This document shows, piece by piece, positions 18,901 to 25,324 of a DNA stretch of 64,000 bases. This DNA is from CAVYXZ01 sp965223835 (GTDB taxonomy: Bacteria; Chloroflexota; Anaerolineae; Aggregatilineales; Phototrophicaceae). Both the position numbers and the translations under genes were made by a program. Below the pieces are notes generated by a model that saw only the letters and a program-made list of their open reading frames with translations, had not been told where the DNA came from and did no database searches. The DNA lies in the NCBI GenBank assembly GCA_965223835.1, contig CBDCXQ010000001.1:2976001-3040000 (forward strand), given 5' to 3'. The stretch's first letter is position 1, and each line of letters opens with the position of its first letter.

Positions 18901-19123
18901 GCATCGTTTTGTAGCGCGGGAACATATCCTTGAACGCTCGTGCCAGCACATGATGGCTGCCGGGTTTACCATTGGCGGTTGGCGGCCCCTCATAGAAAAC
19001 AAACGTCGGTCCACCTTCACGCTCTTCCATTGACCGCTGGAAGATGCGGTTTAATTGCCAGAAACTAAGCTGATCGCGTTCCAGCTTTTGGATGTCTACC
19101 TGTGGGTCTACTGCTTTAAACAT
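15938..19123 (-). CDS. ileS: Isoleucyl-tRNA synthetase, type 2, GSHH signature
   Basis: Class I synthetase that charges tRNA-Ile, 1061 residues. It contains PPTANGKPGSHHVLARAFKD, where the usual H-I-G-H signature is G-S-H-H, the editing domain (LAWTTTPWTLPGN), the KMSKS loop (KMSKSKGN) and the C-terminal anticodon and tail domains. The altered signature is the G-X-H-H form known from some IleRS2 enzymes and linked to very high mupirocin resistance. ATG 19121-19123 follows GGAGGTAAC, a near-perfect ribosome binding site, so the longer reading frame up to 19267 is rejected. That upstream stretch is a structured leader with a short ORF. Confidence 0.95.
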   Translation of the reverse strand: MFKAVDPQVDIQKLERDQLSFWQLNRIFQRSMEEREGGPTFVFYEGPPTANGKPGSHHVLARAFKDMFPRYKTMQGYYSLRRSGWDTHGLPVEIQVQKELGLTSKAEIEAYGVAEFNEKCRSSVLQYIGDWEKLTERMAYWADLDSAYVTFTNDYIESVWWILKQFWDKGLLYRGYQVVPYSPSSGTPLSSHEVSLGYKDIVDPSVFVRFPLKESPGVSFLAWTTTPWTLPGNAALAVGADIDYVQVEGPLGDESGTEQLILAEKRLAAVLPNPDDYQVVKRFKGKDLVGQRYNPLYTFLPTDKDYAYVVAGDFVSIEDGTGIVHIAPAYGADDMELGNQHDLPVFRTVVEDGRFVEQATEFRGLWFKDADKEIVRDLRDRGLMFKVAEYKHSYPHNWRDDTPLMYFARETWFIRATDYKQKMVDLNQTINWVPNHIKDGRFGNWLDELKDWSLGRERYWGTPLPVWVDDTTGDMLCVGSVSELSELAGRDLSETDLHRPYVDDITFPNPNGSGGTMRRTPEVIDVWFDSGAMPVAQWGYPRANQDMFEQQYPADYICEAVDQTRGWFYTLHAISSMLFEEVAFKNVISTGHILDGNGKKMSKSKGNMVDPWSVLDSYGADAMRWYLFTAGPPGDSKRFSVENVGEVYKKFWSTLWNTYSFFVTYANLDGWTPASDQPPVAERDLLDQWALSELHKLVRDVTDAYEHYDVPNATRPIQAFVEGLSNWYVRLSRRRFWKSESDNEKLGAYATLYECLATVAKLIAPAMPFLSDAIYRNLVTEMAPNAPMSVHLARWPQADAALIDEQVMQDMRLVQQLRSLGLAARDSAKMKVRQPLSEVQFVTRSAGELETVQRYRDLITSELNIKAIGEDAQNLVKTVYSLNPIPRLLGKKFGGNFKRLQAALRDGEQADIRPYAEKLLAGENVIVKLDGDEFEVTPEEVEVRVSQDVAEGYAVAEEHGYMAVLNLELTEDLIREGLAREIVRRIQEMRRAADFNLDDRIEIVYAGSDRLVQTINQFADYICAETLSVTLKQVDDADGYHHDEFAVDGDMLAVGVKRTKA

Positions 19124-19140
19124 GTTACCTCCATGTATCA

Positions 19141-19180
19141 GATACGAATCGAGCGAAGTCACACATCTTTTATTCGTATC
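19141..19180 (-). promoter_or_regulatory. Inverted repeat in the ileS leader
   Basis: GATACGAAT (mRNA sense, 19172-19180) and ATTCGTATC (19141-19149) form a perfect 9-bp stem with a 22-base loop, ending 9 bases before the ileS Shine-Dalgarno. A further GTATCA (19206-19211) can pair with either of two TGATAC copies (one inside the 5' arm, one just after the 3' arm), so alternative folds are possible. No T-run follows, which argues for translational rather than transcriptional control. Confidence 0.5.
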
Positions 19181-19224
19181 ACAGTAGCAATGACCCGCGG
19201 CGTGAGATGATACCTCAACACCAC
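19159..19224 (-). CDS. Putative ileS leader peptide, 21 aa
   Basis: Short ORF in the ileS leader, in a different frame from ileS. A strong Shine-Dalgarno GAGGAGG (19232-19238) sits 7 bases before GTG at 19224. The predicted peptide is VVLRYHLTPRVIATVIRI plus KDV. It has Ile at codons 12 (ATT), 16 (ATA) and 18 (ATA), and the last two overlap the 5' arm of the leader stem. The stop TGA lies in the stem loop, 36 bases before the ileS ATG. A ribosome slowed by low Ile-tRNA would melt or mask the stem. The control logic is inferred. The ribosome binding site and the codons are directly visible. Confidence 0.45.
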   Translation of the reverse strand: MVLRYHLTPRVIATVIRIKDV

Positions 19225-19302
19225 GTAAGCACCTCCTCGGTGATTTTAACGCTGTAGGGTGCGGCAATTATTCCGTATGATTATCGTTTTTGATAGGGCG
19301 AA

Positions 19303-19806
19303 TCAAGGGGCTTCGGGCGGTAGCGTTCCCGTCCATGAGATCTGTCGGGAAAGCTCAAAACGTAGCGTTGATGTATGCCCACCCCGATGGGGAATCTCAA
19401 GTCGCCAGCGCATCAGAAATGCCGCAAATTCAACATCACCATGACAGCGTGCCAGTAAGTCCGGATTTACAATCGGTGTCTCGGCCTGACAGCTTGGCGG
19501 CAACACGGGACACTGACCTTCATGTGACTCGTAAAACGTCACCAGTTCACAGATATTACCTTCGGTACTATAGGTCCAGCGGTCCACACCATACGCCAAT
19601 TCCTCATGGCTTAGCGCTGTTACAGCTTCTGGCAACGGTGGCATGGGGGGTGAAGCTATGGCGAACAATAAGCCGACCAGACGTGGACCAAACAAAATGG
19701 CAACTAGCAGCGCTACCCCCGCTCCGACCAGACCCAGTCCCAGCGGCAAGCCTCGTCGGGGCGGGACTTGTGACACACTAGGGCTGCCATCGTTGGTTGT
19801 GTTCAA
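19303..19806 (-). CDS. Membrane-anchored hypothetical protein, 167 aa
   Basis: Unrecognised. A Pro-rich cytoplasmic N-terminus (SQVPPRRGLPLG) is followed by one membrane helix (about 23-50, GLGLVGAGVALLVAILFG). The outer domain has four cysteines in pairs (NICELV, EGQCPVLPPSCQAE, LLARCHG), suggesting disulfides outside the cytoplasm. Its start overlaps the previous gene by 29 bases, an unusually long overlap. It is the last gene before ileS. A weak -35/-10 pair (19301-19306 and 19280-19285, 15 bases apart) in its 3' end could start the ileS transcript. Confidence 0.7.
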   Translation of the reverse strand: MNTTNDGSPSVSQVPPRRGLPLGLGLVGAGVALLVAILFGPRLVGLLFAIASPPMPPLPEAVTALSHEELAYGVDRWTYSTEGNICELVTFYESHEGQCPVLPPSCQAETPIVNPDLLARCHGDVEFAAFLMRWRLEIPHRGGHTSTLRFELSRQISWTGTLPPEAP

Positions 19807-20284
19807 CGACCGTCATTCCTGTCGTATCTAAAGAAGGGTCTGAATTAAACACCCCTGGCTCAATCGTAATTGTTGTCAGTTGACTCGCTCTGAGACCAGT
19901 GCGCTGAAACAGGCATTTGAATCGATAGGGCGGAACCGTTCGATCCGTCTGCGAATCGATGAACGTTCCCGTAGGCGGTGTACGAACACAACCATCACTG
20001 GCGGAATCAAACTCCAAAAGCTTTTGCTCGTAAAAGGCCATAACATCATCGGCAGTGGCTCCTTCAATTTGGAACAACTCGCGTCGGGTAACCCCTTGTT
20101 CACGGGGTGTACCCCACTGTTGCGCACCAGGAAATGGCTCAACAACCAGTGGGGTCTTAAATGAGTTCTGGTCCAGCACGTAAGTCAGGAAGCCGCCCCC
20201 AACCAGCAAAATACCGAGAACAGCAACAATGGTCCCGACTCGAAACAAAGAGATGTTCCCCTGCTTGTCAACAACGAAGGACAT
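19778..20284 (-). CDS. Membrane-anchored hypothetical protein, 168 aa
   Basis: Unrecognised. It has a short N-terminal tail, one membrane helix (about residues 17-35, VGTIVAVLGILLVGGGFLTY), then an extracytoplasmic domain. The region GATADDVMAFYEQKLLEFD reads like the surface domains in which a short helix follows a beta hairpin in many anchored Chloroflexota proteins. Two cysteines (DGCVRTPP and FKCLFQ) may pair. The neighbouring gene at 19303 has a similar layout, so the two may be distant paralogues. It lies 3 bases after the TPR gene and is co-transcribed with it. Confidence 0.7.
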   Translation of the reverse strand: MSFVVDKQGNISLFRVGTIVAVLGILLVGGGFLTYVLDQNSFKTPLVVEPFPGAQQWGTPREQGVTRRELFQIEGATADDVMAFYEQKLLEFDSASDGCVRTPPTGTFIDSQTDRTVPPYRFKCLFQRTGLRASQLTTITIEPGVFNSDPSLDTTGMTVVEHNQRWQP

Positions 20285-20287
20285 GTG

Positions 20288-21082
20288 TTACGTCTCCTCT
20301 ATCAGCATGGATTGCATAACAAGAACGTCTTCAGCCAGCGCCTGTCCATAAGGAGTTTGATGAAACCGTTCTGCCTGTGCTTGCCAGTAATCGAGACCAA
20401 GCGTCACGTCATGGACTGATGGCACAGGCCGTCGATTGAGTCGATACAGTAAATAGGTTCCCATCAACTGGTGGTGAGATTCCGAAATATCGCCCAATAT
20501 CGGTGCAATCAAGTCCCCGGCTTTTTCCAATTGACCGCTACGATAATTAGCCTCACCCGCCGCCAATTGAACTACCGCCGACCCACCAGCTACCAATGCC
20601 TGATCGAATATCTCAACCGCTTCAGCATAACGTCCCTGTACTAGCAGTGTACGCCCAAAACCATATAGAGGAAAATAGTGAGATGGTTGTTTCGTTAAGG
20701 CTTCTGTCAGAATTTCTTCACTTTTCGTTAATAAACAACGTTGCCGGTACGCATTCCCAAGCAAGGCCAAAACCCGTGCATCGGCCTTTCCCTGCGTGCG
20801 AACCGCCTCCAACAACTGGCAAGCGCCTTCGAAGTCCTCCGCCAGATACAATCTTTGCGCTTGCGTATAGGTTGTCACCAGGCCTCGATTGGCCCACATC
20901 ACGATAATCTGCCCAACAACAACCAGCCCGAAGCTGCCGATCAGAGCGGGTTGGCGCAGATGTTCAGGCCCCCATACGACGACACTAATGGTGATCGCCA
21001 GCAGGAACAATGCCAGCGCAAAGGCCGCCTGAGCCGACCGCTCCCAACCGCGCATCTGATGCCAGAACCGCCCCATCGTCAC
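20288..21082 (-). CDS. TPR membrane protein (third of three paralogues)
   Basis: 264 residues with two N-terminal membrane helices (about 18-37 and 46-64), then TPR repeats from about residue 75. The repeats are visible as AQRLYLAEDFEGACQLLEAV, LLGNAYRQRCLLTKSEEIL and FGRTLLVQGRYAEAVEIFDQ. The C-terminus (GLDYWQAQAERFHQTPYGQALAED) is homologous to those of the two upstream TPR genes. TPR domains mediate protein-protein contacts, here facing the cytoplasm next to the membrane. It overlaps its upstream neighbour by 4 bases. Partners are unknown. Confidence 0.8.
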   Translation of the reverse strand: MTMGRFWHQMRGWERSAQAAFALALFLLAITISVVVWGPEHLRQPALIGSFGLVVVGQIIVMWANRGLVTTYTQAQRLYLAEDFEGACQLLEAVRTQGKADARVLALLGNAYRQRCLLTKSEEILTEALTKQPSHYFPLYGFGRTLLVQGRYAEAVEIFDQALVAGGSAVVQLAAGEANYRSGQLEKAGDLIAPILGDISESHHQLMGTYLLYRLNRRPVPSVHDVTLGLDYWQAQAERFHQTPYGQALAEDVLVMQSMLIEET

Positions 21083-21951
21083 CCTAGATTACCAGCGTCA
21101 GCATCCAATAGCGCTTGCTCGATTGCTGCTATCTCATAGCGCAAGGCTTGACCATAGGCGGTGCCCTCCAACGCACTTAACCCCGACTGCCATGCTTTCA
21201 GGCCAGCGCGCGCACTCATCATTTTGGCGTTCGCCTTCACCGCCTTTTCAACCTCACTCGCCTGCTGATAGGCTTGCGTGAGGTGATAATAAACTCGAAT
21301 ACCATACATCGCCGGCATCGCATGTGATGCAGCTTTTTCAAACGAGCGGACAGCGGCAGCGGAATCACCAGCAAATTGCTGCAAAAAACCACGCTCGGCC
21401 CACACAATCGGCTGTTCTGGAGCCAGTTCGGACGCTTTCTCCAACGCATCCACTGCCTCATCATAAGCCGCTTGCATCCGATAGCCATTAGCCAGCGTTA
21501 TGTAAGCGCTAGGATCACCAGGGAACAATTGAACTGATCGGTCCGCTGTCGCCTGCGCCTTCGCCAGTTGTCCCGTATGCGCATACGCGCTGGTCAAGAG
21601 CATTAATACATCAGTGGTTTCCTTACCCTCGGTAATCGACCGCTGTAAGAGTGGAATGGCTTCTCGAAAACGGAACGATTCAATCAAGCGATAGGCTTCA
21701 GCATAGCCAGAACCTTGCTGGCGCGACTGCCGGGCGACGAGCAGGCCAACCAGAATAAACCACAGCAAGAACATGATCGCTGCCAGGCACAAACCGGCCA
21801 AAGCCAACTGCAACAACGGCGATAATCCCGGAGACAAAGCCTGCGTGTCGGTGGCAAGTTCGACAACCAACCCCCCAACAAATAGCAAAATTCCAGCAAT
21901 CGCCAGACCTAACGAGCCGAAGAGTGCCAACCACTGAATGCGGCGCGTCAT
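21079..21951 (-). CDS. TPR membrane protein (second of three paralogues)
   Basis: 290 residues. Two membrane helices (about 7-30 and 45-73) precede at least four TPR units: EAYRLIESFRFREAIPLLQR, LTSAYAHTGQLAKAQATADR, LANGYRMQAAYDEAVDALEK and ERGFLQQFAGDSAAAVRSFE. The C-terminal signature GLKAWQSGLSALEGTAYGQA followed by LRYEIAAIEQALL matches the downstream paralogue. Coupled by ATGA-type 4-base overlaps on both sides. The function is not recognised. Confidence 0.82.
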   Translation of the reverse strand: MTRRIQWLALFGSLGLAIAGILLFVGGLVVELATDTQALSPGLSPLLQLALAGLCLAAIMFLLWFILVGLLVARQSRQQGSGYAEAYRLIESFRFREAIPLLQRSITEGKETTDVLMLLTSAYAHTGQLAKAQATADRSVQLFPGDPSAYITLANGYRMQAAYDEAVDALEKASELAPEQPIVWAERGFLQQFAGDSAAAVRSFEKAASHAMPAMYGIRVYYHLTQAYQQASEVEKAVKANAKMMSARAGLKAWQSGLSALEGTAYGQALRYEIAAIEQALLDADAGNLG

Positions 21952-22934
21952 TCTGCCAAACGCTCCACTGCTAATTCATCGCCGACAAGTGCTTGCGCCA
22001 GTTCAATATCTGCTGCCAGTACTGCACGCAATGCCGCTGCCTCATCATGCTTCAGGAGATTCTGCCATTCTTCGAGACCGCTACGCTGTTTTTTCAACAA
22101 AACGATCTGCTCTTCAGCAGCAGCGATTTCACCTAATCGGCTGTAAGCACGTGCCAGGTACAGATGAATCAGCAACCGATGCCGCATGTCCGGGACCTTC
22201 AGTAGCAAGGCCAGGTTCAAGTTTTCAATCGTGGCTTGTGCTTCGCCCAACCGATCTTCGATCATCCCCAGATTGTAGGCAGCGACCCATTCGGTTGGGG
22301 CTAATTCGAAAGCTTTCAGGCCCGCTTCTCGCGCCGCTTCAAATTCACCAGATTGCAAATTCACTTCCGCTAGGCCATTAAACGCAACTGCTGAGTCCGG
22401 CGCAATCGCCGTCATTTTTTCATAATCTTTGCGTGCCCGGTCCAGCTTGCCCCACAGCCGCAGGATTTCGGCGCGAAGTCGATAATAACTCTCATTTTGT
22501 GCATCTTCACGAATCACAGCATTCATCGACTGTACTGCATCGTGATAGTTGCCCTTCCGCATGTGTTTGATTGCCGTCTGGAACTCTTTCGGCATTCGTG
22601 AGCGAAACAAAAATGCCCCGGCGACAATCCAGCCCACCGCTGCGCCGGCCAATGGCAATACGAACTGTGGCAGCACGAAAAAGCCCAACAACAATAACCC
22701 CACAGCGGGAATAAGAATCGCAAGCCAGCGATTACGAGTATCAGAATCGAGCCGTCCACCGATGATGATGATCGACCCCACAATAAATAGCAGGACCATC
22801 AACATCTGCGCCGTCACGGTCCATGTGCCGTCCAATGCATTGAACACAAGACTCGCCAGGCCAGTCAAAGCCAACAGCAGAAAAAATGCTCGTAAACGGG
22901 CTGGGCCAAGAAAAATGCGAAATTGCTCAATCAT
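21948..22934 (-). CDS. TPR membrane protein (first of three paralogues)
   Basis: 328 residues. The N-terminus has several closely spaced hydrophobic segments (about 13-30, 37-58 and 66-104), then TPR repeats from residue 115 (KHMRKGNYHDAVQSMNAVIR, LRLWGKLDRARKDYEKM-like, LAEVNLQSGEFEAAREAGLK, NLGMIEDRLGEAQATIENLN). The tail (GLEEWQNLLKHDEAAALRAV) is homologous to the GL..WQ tails of the two downstream genes, supporting tandem duplication. It overlaps the hypothetical gene upstream and the TPR gene downstream by 4 bases each. Confidence 0.82.
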   Translation of the reverse strand: MIEQFRIFLGPARLRAFFLLLALTGLASLVFNALDGTWTVTAQMLMVLLFIVGSIIIIGGRLDSDTRNRWLAILIPAVGLLLLGFFVLPQFVLPLAGAAVGWIVAGAFLFRSRMPKEFQTAIKHMRKGNYHDAVQSMNAVIREDAQNESYYRLRAEILRLWGKLDRARKDYEKMTAIAPDSAVAFNGLAEVNLQSGEFEAAREAGLKAFELAPTEWVAAYNLGMIEDRLGEAQATIENLNLALLLKVPDMRHRLLIHLYLARAYSRLGEIAAAEEQIVLLKKQRSGLEEWQNLLKHDEAAALRAVLAADIELAQALVGDELAVERLAE

Positions 22935-23608
22935 GCTGGCTTGGGTTCTGGCCTCCGTGCATATTGCGTGAGCAAGACTTGCCCCGTGAGGTTTTCAGCG
23001 TGCAGGGTCACATCAAATTGATCGATACAAGCCGTTACTTCATCTTGCCACTCATAGCAGTAGCTTGACAATTCTCGTCCATCAACCCTAATCATCGCCG
23101 ATTTAAGCGCTGTAACCACAGTCTCAAACCGTAACCACGATAGGCTTCCATCCTGTACAATTATATGCAACAACATAACCTTGTCTGAATGTCGAAGCGC
23201 GTGTTTAAGCGTAAATCCAGCTAACAATTGACTATGCAAAAACAGGCCGTATGGCGTTGGCATGGGTATTGTTTCTTCAATGCGCCGACCATCATGACGA
23301 ACCACCAGTTCAATATGCTCATCAAAAAAAGTATGACTCAACTTAAACGGTTTCGTGTTAATCTGTTCAAATATCTGCTGATCAATCCGCTCAAACCATC
23401 CTTCTGGGGAACGCAAAGCCTCAATTAAAGTGCTATGACCGTCATAATTTCGACCGTCAATATCAACCCGGATAAATTGTGCGCCACCACCAACTTCATG
23501 AATGCTCCAGTGTTCCTGAAGCCCAATGGTGACACCATTTTCCTGATAGGCATATAGTCCGCTAGCGACGAACTTCTCATGTTTTCCGACAGCATGCAAG
23601 CGGCGCAC
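22931..23608 (-). CDS. Hypothetical protein, 225 aa
   Basis: Unrecognised soluble protein without signal peptide. It looks mostly beta-stranded, with alternating hydrophobic residues (GAQFIRVDIDGRNYDGHSTL, FKLSHTFFDEHIELVVRHDG). Its composition suggests a binding or carrier barrel rather than an enzyme, but there is no motif to name. It lies 5 bases after AlaX and overlaps the first TPR gene by 4 bases, so it belongs to the minus-strand run that ends in ileS. Confidence 0.72.
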   Translation of the reverse strand: MRRLHAVGKHEKFVASGLYAYQENGVTIGLQEHWSIHEVGGGAQFIRVDIDGRNYDGHSTLIEALRSPEGWFERIDQQIFEQINTKPFKLSHTFFDEHIELVVRHDGRRIEETIPMPTPYGLFLHSQLLAGFTLKHALRHSDKVMLLHIIVQDGSLSWLRFETVVTALKSAMIRVDGRELSSYCYEWQDEVTACIDQFDVTLHAENLTGQVLLTQYARRPEPKPA

Positions 23609-23613
23609 CTGAT

Positions 23614-24321
23614 TTACTCCTGTAAACCAACTGTAATCCGTTTATTGATGCGGCCTTTGCTCTTGTAATCAACGATTTGCAGCGGCCCGACCTCGCTGGT
23701 ATTGGCAACATGGGTGCCGCCATCCGCTTGTAAATCAAGACCTTTTATCTCAATAGTGCGGACCTCTGAAATTCCTTCTGGCAACAGATTGATCTTGGTA
23801 CGAATCAAATCAGGAATCTGGAAGGCTTCGTCACGGGGCAAGATATTGGGCAATACCGGGCGGGCGGCTGCCACCTCAGCGTTAATCGCCGCCTCAATTT
23901 CAACCACCAGTTCCTTTTCCATCCGCTCGAATTCGAAATCCAGTCGGCCTTTAAGCGGTTCCATATTGCCACCGGTAACGCTAGCCGAATAATCACGCCA
24001 AACAACGCCACAGAGAATATGCATCGCGGTATGGGTGCGCATAAGTTTATACCGGCGGTCCCAATCCAAAACGCCCTGCACCTCAGTTCCGACAGCCGGC
24101 AGTGCGCCCTCAATGATATGAACATTGCCACGGGCAACCTTGACCACCTTGTACGTGGCATCACTGGCAATCAACTGACCCACATCGTTGGGTTGACCAC
24201 CGCCACCCGGATAAAACGCGGTCCGGTCAAGCAACACAGCATTTTGCTCAACATCAACCTCTATAATGGTTGCATTGAACTCTTTAACATAACTGTCGGT
24301 CTGATAAATTAGTTCAGTCAT
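23614..24321 (-). CDS. Alanyl-tRNA editing protein (AlaX family)
   Basis: Free-standing editing domain that hydrolyses Ser or Gly mischarged onto tRNA-Ala. 235 residues from ATG 24321. Motifs: LLDRTAFYPGGGGQPNDVG (the second AlaRS-like box), RTHTAMHIL with the HxxxH zinc ligands, and QADGGTHVANTSEVGP. The last motif has Asp where AlaRS itself has the zinc-binding Cys, an AlaX-type variant. ATG 24319-24321 gives the family start (MTELIYQTDSY). An in-frame ATG at 24429 would overlap the GNAT gene deeply and is rejected. It overlaps that gene by 8 bases and shares a transcript with ileS, another proofreading-dependent step. Confidence 0.88.
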   Translation of the reverse strand: MTELIYQTDSYVKEFNATIIEVDVEQNAVLLDRTAFYPGGGGQPNDVGQLIASDATYKVVKVARGNVHIIEGALPAVGTEVQGVLDWDRRYKLMRTHTAMHILCGVVWRDYSASVTGGNMEPLKGRLDFEFERMEKELVVEIEAAINAEVAAARPVLPNILPRDEAFQIPDLIRTKINLLPEGISEVRTIEIKGLDLQADGGTHVANTSEVGPLQIVDYKSKGRINKRITVGLQE

Positions 24322-24811
24322 TGGTACTATCCTCAATGTTGGCCCGCATCCGAATCTGCCAATGGCGTCCACCCAGTCGTGACCAAAAGGCCAACGCTTC
24401 TGCATTCCCAGCAGCGACATGCCATTCAAAATGCTTCAAACCTTTTTGCTTGAACCAATCGGTCAAAGCCAACACCAGCGCCGTACCGATACCCTGTCCC
24501 CGATAGGCTTCCAAAACGAAAATATCCGCCAGGAATCCGCCAGCTTCTTGTTCAAACATTTCGGGGACCAGATCAACTACGACGCCCAGCACATAGCCGA
24601 CAATGCGCCCTTCTTCCTCGGCCACCAGGACCCGGGTGTGGCTGTCTTTGAGTCGATCACTGAGACTGCGGGCATACAGACTGGCACCATGTGCCGTCGC
24701 CCGCGGCATGTCTGGATCAAATTGCTGATGATAGTTGACGAGTTGTTCCCAGAGCTTACCAATCGCAACCGCGTCAGTTGGTTCAGCAGTTCGAATCATA
24801 AATTCATCCAC
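24314..24811 (-). CDS. GNAT-family N-acetyltransferase
   Basis: 165 residues with the acetyl-CoA fold: EPTDAVAIGKLWEQLVNY (beta1-alpha1), VLVAEEEGRIVGYVLGVV (beta2-4), and DIFVLEAYRGQGIGTALVLA with the Q/RxxGxG/A pyrophosphate-binding loop. It ends in FEWHVAAGNAEALAFWSRLG, the classic alpha4-beta6-7 signature. The substrate cannot be read from the sequence. It overlaps the upstream GNAT gene by 16 bases and AlaX by 8 bases. Confidence 0.87.
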   Translation of the reverse strand: MDEFMIRTAEPTDAVAIGKLWEQLVNYHQQFDPDMPRATAHGASLYARSLSDRLKDSHTRVLVAEEEGRIVGYVLGVVVDLVPEMFEQEAGGFLADIFVLEAYRGQGIGTALVLALTDWFKQKGLKHFEWHVAAGNAEALAFWSRLGGRHWQIRMRANIEDSTND

Positions 24812-25257
24812 ATCATATCAGTTAATTCTGCTGCTCCCAACGCCCGCCAGAAAGCCTGTTCGACGGGCTGACGGCGGGGCACATAAGCAATCATTCGCAT
24901 CAGACCGCGCTCACGAAACCAGCGGCGCACCGGGTCGAGCAATTGGCGACCCAAACCACTTTGATTCGTGTGGGCACCAACTACGATTTCCAGCACCGCG
25001 CCCACCTGCTCAGGGATTACGCCCGGTGGACTCGCCTGAATACAACCAATGATGTACCCTACAAGCTGTGACTCATGATGGGCGACATAAATAATGAACT
25101 GGTCATCGACTAACCATTCTCTAACGGTGGTTGACCAAAGTGCCTGTCCATTGGGCGCGATTTTGTAGCGCCGGTCGGATCGCTGCTGCAACGTCATACG
25201 CTCATGCCACAGGACCGCCATTGCCGGGACATCAACCGAATTTGCCAAACGTATCAT
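24796..25257 (-). CDS. GNAT-family N-acetyltransferase
   Basis: 153 residues. Fold marks are SVDVPAMAVLWHERMTLQQR, IIYVAHHESQLVGYIIGCIQ-like strand pair, EIVVGAHTNQSGLGRQLLDP containing the acetyl-CoA loop, and VEQAFWRALGA. It is more divergent than its neighbour; the loop reads QSGLGRQLL rather than RGxG. It is the first gene of the minus-strand run. A 67-base divergent gap separates it from the membrane protein at 25325. The substrate is unknown. Confidence 0.8.
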   Translation of the reverse strand: MIRLANSVDVPAMAVLWHERMTLQQRSDRRYKIAPNGQALWSTTVREWLVDDQFIIYVAHHESQLVGYIIGCIQASPPGVIPEQVGAVLEIVVGAHTNQSGLGRQLLDPVRRWFRERGLMRMIAYVPRRQPVEQAFWRALGAAELTDMMWMNL

Positions 25258-25312
25258 CGTTTCACCCTGTCAGCAAAACAGGATAGCATCCACAGGCAGA
25301 CAATTCAAGCGG

Positions 25313-25318
25313 TACAAT
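25313..25318 (+). promoter_or_regulatory. -10 box abutting a start codon (possible leaderless gene)
   Basis: TACAAT ends 6 bases before ATG 25325, so the predicted transcript would begin at or near the start codon itself. The -35 region is poor and no Shine-Dalgarno is visible before the ATG. This matches the -10-only promoters of leaderless mRNAs known in Deinococcus and other bacteria. Confidence 0.45.
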
Positions 25319-25324
25319 GACCAC

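Noticed and set aside
19124..19267. Longer IleRS N-terminus (48 extra residues)
   Set aside because: The strong ribosome binding site fits ATG 19123; the extra text has no homology and covers the leader structures. The same reasoning excludes long N-termini at 5026, 24429, 32571 and 50614.
19124..19302. T-box riboswitch before ileS
   Set aside because: No TGGNACCGCG-type T-box sequence or terminator could be found; only an ORF and an inverted repeat are visible.
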